NCBI RefSeq assembly: GCF_000731955.1
Contig: NZ_JNCK01000001.1
Span: 1,054,001 to 1,118,000 of the forward strand
DNA length: 64,000 nt
Source of the DNA: Halomonas zincidurans B6
Lineage (GTDB): Bacteria; Pseudomonadota; Gammaproteobacteria; Pseudomonadales; Halomonadaceae
Direction of reading: 5' to 3'
Part shown: positions 61,796 through 64,000 of the stretch, piece by piece
Layout: the number at the start of each line of letters is the position of its first letter
How positions within the stretch are numbered: the stretch's first letter is position 1
Made by a program: the position numbers and the translations under genes
The notes under the pieces: generated by a model
Database searches by the model: none
What the model saw: the letters and a program-made list of their open reading frames with translations, nothing else
Told to the model about the DNA's origin: nothing

Positions 61796-63196
61796 ATGGC
61801 GAGCATTTCATCACTGGGTATCGGTTCGGGGCTGGACCTCAATGGTCTGCTTGATCAACTCGAGGCCGGCGAGCGGCAGAAGCTGTCGCCGATCACTACC
61901 CAGCAGTCCAGCTACAAGACCAAGATTTCCGCCTTCGGCCAGCTCGAGTCGGCGCTGGACAAGCTCCAGCAGGCCGTCGGCAAGCTGACCAAGACAGACG
62001 GTTTTCAAGCCGTGTCGTCCTCGGTCACCGGCGAGGGAGTAACCGCTGGCGCGCAGACGAGTGCCGTCCCAGGTAGTTATCAGGTCAGTGTGTCGCAATT
62101 GGCGCAGGCTCATTCCGTTGCCAGCGGCCAAATGAGCGATACTACCAGTGCGCTGGGGGCAACCGGGTTTACCATCACTCAGACTTCCGGCAAGGGGACG
62201 ACCACCTCGATCGATCTGGCCTTGACGGGCGACGAATCCCTCGAGGATCTGCGCGACAAGATCAATGCACAGGACGGTGATGTTGGCGCATCGATTATCA
62301 ACGATGGCTCGGGCTATCGTCTCGTCCTCAACGCCAAGGATACCGGTGCTGCCTCCGAGATGACGGTGGCCATGTCCGGCGCCGATGCGGCGACCAACGC
62401 CAAGTTTACATTTGATCCGAACGCTGCGGCTGGCGATATAGACAATATGTCCCAGACGGTAACGGCTCAGGATGCGGCGCTCAAGGTGAATGGTGTTGCC
62501 ATTACCAGTGCGTCCAATGAGGTCGAGGAAGCCATCCAAGGCGTGACGCTGAATATTTCTTCGCTCGTAGACGAGTCGTCGCCGGCGACGGTCAAGGTGG
62601 CTCGCGATGAAGCGGGTATCAAGAAAGGCGTGCAATCCTTTGTAGATGCCTACAACTCGTTGCAGAAAAGCATCGGTTCGCTATCGTCATACGATAGTGA
62701 CAGTGGCACTGCCGGCACCTTGCTGGGCGATGGCACCCTGCGCAGTGTCGAATCCCAGCTGCGACGCGTCATGAGTGGCGCCGAAGAGGGCGCGTTCAGC
62801 ATGCTCTCGGACATCGGCGTCGAGTTGACCCTGGAGGGCACGCTGAAGGTCGATGACGAAAAACTTTCCGGGGCCATCAGCGATAACTTGTCGGGGCTGC
62901 AGCAGTTCTTCATGGGCAGTGGCGGAGCGGGTGAAGGGCTGGCCGGTAAGCTGGACGGTGCGCTGGGGACGATGCTGGATGACAAGGGGCTCATCGATTC
63001 CGCCACGACGGGCTACGAAGATCGTATCGATGCGCTGAAAGAGCGCTATACGCGTACCGAAGAGAGTATCAACAATACCGTCGAGCGTTACCGTCAGCAG
63101 TTTGCCCAGATGGATTCGCTGGTATCGCAGATGAATTCCACCATGAGCTATCTAAGCCAGCAGTTCGACGCCATGAAAGCACAGACATCGCAGTAA
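61796..63196 (+). CDS. fliD: Flagellar filament cap protein FliD
   Basis: 466 residues. The N-terminal coiled region is SISSLGIGSGLDLNGLLDQLEAGERQKL, and DGFQAVSSSVTGEGVTAGA and GSYQVSVSQLAQAHSV are typical of the FliD N-terminal domain. A variable middle exposed domain follows, then the C-terminal helical domain YEDRIDALKERYTRTEESINNTVERYRQQFAQMDSLVSQMNSTMSYLSQQF. FliD caps the growing filament and folds flagellin. It is followed by fliS and fliT with short gaps. Confidence 0.96.
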   Translation: MASISSLGIGSGLDLNGLLDQLEAGERQKLSPITTQQSSYKTKISAFGQLESALDKLQQAVGKLTKTDGFQAVSSSVTGEGVTAGAQTSAVPGSYQVSVSQLAQAHSVASGQMSDTTSALGATGFTITQTSGKGTTTSIDLALTGDESLEDLRDKINAQDGDVGASIINDGSGYRLVLNAKDTGAASEMTVAMSGADAATNAKFTFDPNAAAGDIDNMSQTVTAQDAALKVNGVAITSASNEVEEAIQGVTLNISSLVDESSPATVKVARDEAGIKKGVQSFVDAYNSLQKSIGSLSSYDSDSGTAGTLLGDGTLRSVESQLRRVMSGAEEGAFSMLSDIGVELTLEGTLKVDDEKLSGAISDNLSGLQQFFMGSGGAGEGLAGKLDGALGTMLDDKGLIDSATTGYEDRIDALKERYTRTEESINNTVERYRQQFAQMDSLVSQMNSTMSYLSQQFDAMKAQTSQ

Positions 63197-63217
63197 CCGA
63201 ACAAGGGATCAGAAACG

Positions 63218-63613
63218 ATGAGTACAATGCGTGGCGCAAATGCTTATGCGCGCATGGGCGTGGAAACCGGCGTGATGTCGGCCAGCCCGCACCAGTTGAT
63301 CGTCATGCTGTTCGACGGTGCCCAGGCGTCGCTGCGGGCGGCACGGCTGCACTTGCAGCAGGGCAACATGGCCGAGAAGGGCAAGGCGCTTTCCAAGGCG
63401 ATCGACATCGTCAACAACGGGTTGTCGGCGTCGCTGGATCACGACAAGGGCGGCGAAATTGCCGGTCGGCTGGCGTCGCTCTATGACTATGTGGTGCGCT
63501 TGCTGATGCAGGCCAACTTGCATAATGATTTACAGCGGATCGATGAAGCCGCACGGCTGCTCGACGATATCGGTACTGCCTGGCGCGATATAGCGCCTGC
63601 GGCAAGGAGCTAA
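63218..63613 (+). CDS. fliS: Flagellin chaperone FliS
   Basis: 131 residues of helical bundle: YARMGVETGVMSASPHQLIVMLFDGAQASLRAARLHLQ, then GKALSKAIDIVNNGLSASLDHDKGGEIAGRLASLYDYVVRLL and IDEAARLLDDIGTAWRDI. FliS binds the flagellin C-terminus and delays polymerisation in the cytoplasm. It lies 21 bases after fliD. Confidence 0.95.
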   Translation: MSTMRGANAYARMGVETGVMSASPHQLIVMLFDGAQASLRAARLHLQQGNMAEKGKALSKAIDIVNNGLSASLDHDKGGEIAGRLASLYDYVVRLLMQANLHNDLQRIDEAARLLDDIGTAWRDIAPAARS

Positions 63614-63619
63614 CGACGC

Positions 63620-63985
63620 ATGACGGCGGCAAGAGACGTGATCGCGGAATACGAGCAATTATTGTTGCGCTCGACGCAGATGCTTGGGCTGGCGCGCGAA
63701 GGTGACTGGGCGCGTCTGGTCGAGGAGGAGTCGGCGTATGTCGTGGCCGTGGAAACCCTCAAGCACAGCGACGCCAATGGTTCACTGGATGCAAGGGGCA
63801 TGACCCGCAAGGCGGAAGTGCTCGAGCGTATCCTCGAGCAGGATGTGGAAACACGTCGTCGGCTCGAAGCGCGCCGCGAGGAACTCAGTGAACTGATCGG
63901 CGGCAATCGCCGCCAGCTCAATGCCAATCGCGCCTATCGTGCGGGCAGCGCTATGGCGGTGCCGATCGGACAAGGGCGTAAGTGA
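63620..63985 (+). CDS. fliT: Flagellar protein FliT
   Basis: 121 residues, mainly helical: VIAEYEQLLLRSTQMLGLAREGDWARLVEEESAYV, RKAEVLERILEQDVETRRRLEARREELSELIGGNRRQLNANRAY. FliT proteins are export chaperones for FliD. Sequence is weakly conserved, but position after fliS and the helical pattern with the two conserved Trp/Leu-rich helices agree. It starts 6 bases after fliS. Confidence 0.85.
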   Translation: MTAARDVIAEYEQLLLRSTQMLGLAREGDWARLVEEESAYVVAVETLKHSDANGSLDARGMTRKAEVLERILEQDVETRRRLEARREELSELIGGNRRQLNANRAYRAGSAMAVPIGQGRK

Positions 63986-64000
63986 GCGGCGTCATCACGC
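63982..64000 (+). CDS. Possible start of the next flagellar gene, cut by window end
   Basis: GTG at 63982 overlaps the fliT stop by 4 bases (GTGA) and continues as an open frame, (V)SGVIT, to the window edge. The GTGA overlap is the same kind of junction seen elsewhere here. Too short to name. Confidence 0.35.

Overview
The window looks like chromosome of a high-GC, motile, Gram-negative gammaproteobacterium, most probably a member of the Halomonadaceae (Halomonas-like). This rests on overall composition, protein similarity recalled from memory, lpxC and fla genes, a meso-DAP type murE (DNPR motif), and the absence of mraZ ahead of rsmH. The species cannot be named from sequence alone.

Region 1 (1-30,700) is conserved core. 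It holds rplM-rpsI, sspA-sspB, and the convergent block dolP-diaA-yraN-lpoA. Then come rsmI and the RNase P RNA, followed by a tightly packed division and cell-wall cluster: rsmH, ftsL, ftsI, murE, murF, mraY, murD, ftsW, murG, murC, ddlB, ftsQ, ftsA, ftsZ, lpxC. Many of these genes overlap by 1-4 bases. After lpxC comes dciA in the opposite direction. A small exported ORF ending in RGPPARMI sits directly before secA, where enterobacteria carry secM. argJ and a Nudix/ThiE-like fusion follow.

Region 2 (30,700-36,700) is one rRNA operon: two sigma70-type promoters, boxA, 16S, tRNA-Ile(GAT), tRNA-Ala(TGC), boxA, 23S, 5S and a strong terminator. The 23S gene is about 200 nt longer than usual because helices 25 and 45 both carry long hairpin insertions (intervening sequences). 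The tRNA-Ile copy has a 5-nt expansion beside an imperfect T stem. The spacer holds AAGCTAT-type tandem repeats.

Region 3 (36,700-59,600) is a plastic zone with many broken genes: an OsmC-YcaO fusion with a damaged 5' end, a truncated methyltransferase, a frameshifted bactofilin, a YefM/YoeB-like toxin-antitoxin pair, a FabF-like synthase divergent from a TetR regulator, and katG. Its centre is an integron (45,565-about 53,980). It consists of an IntI-type integrase on the minus strand with a LexA-like box, an attI candidate, and an array of plus-strand cassettes: VIT-family transporter, SAM methyltransferase, GIY-YIG/EVE-like fusion, SnoaL-like protein, BrnT/BrnA, a broken RibD/DHFR-like gene and HigB/HigA. 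In nearly every cassette the first bases plus G are the exact reverse complement of that cassette's own R'' site, which fixes the boundaries. An IS3-family element has cut one attC and removed the start of an epimerase gene. An IS66-family fragment cuts the last attC. Beyond the array lie a type I asparaginase, a lone antitoxin with the tail of its toxin, a 5'-truncated TRAP permease, the pxpABC 5-oxoprolinase genes and a transporter remnant.

Region 4 (59,600-64,000) returns to ordinary chromosome: two uncharacterised proteins, a two-CBS-domain protein, and the flagellar genes fliD, fliS and fliT behind a FliA-type promoter.
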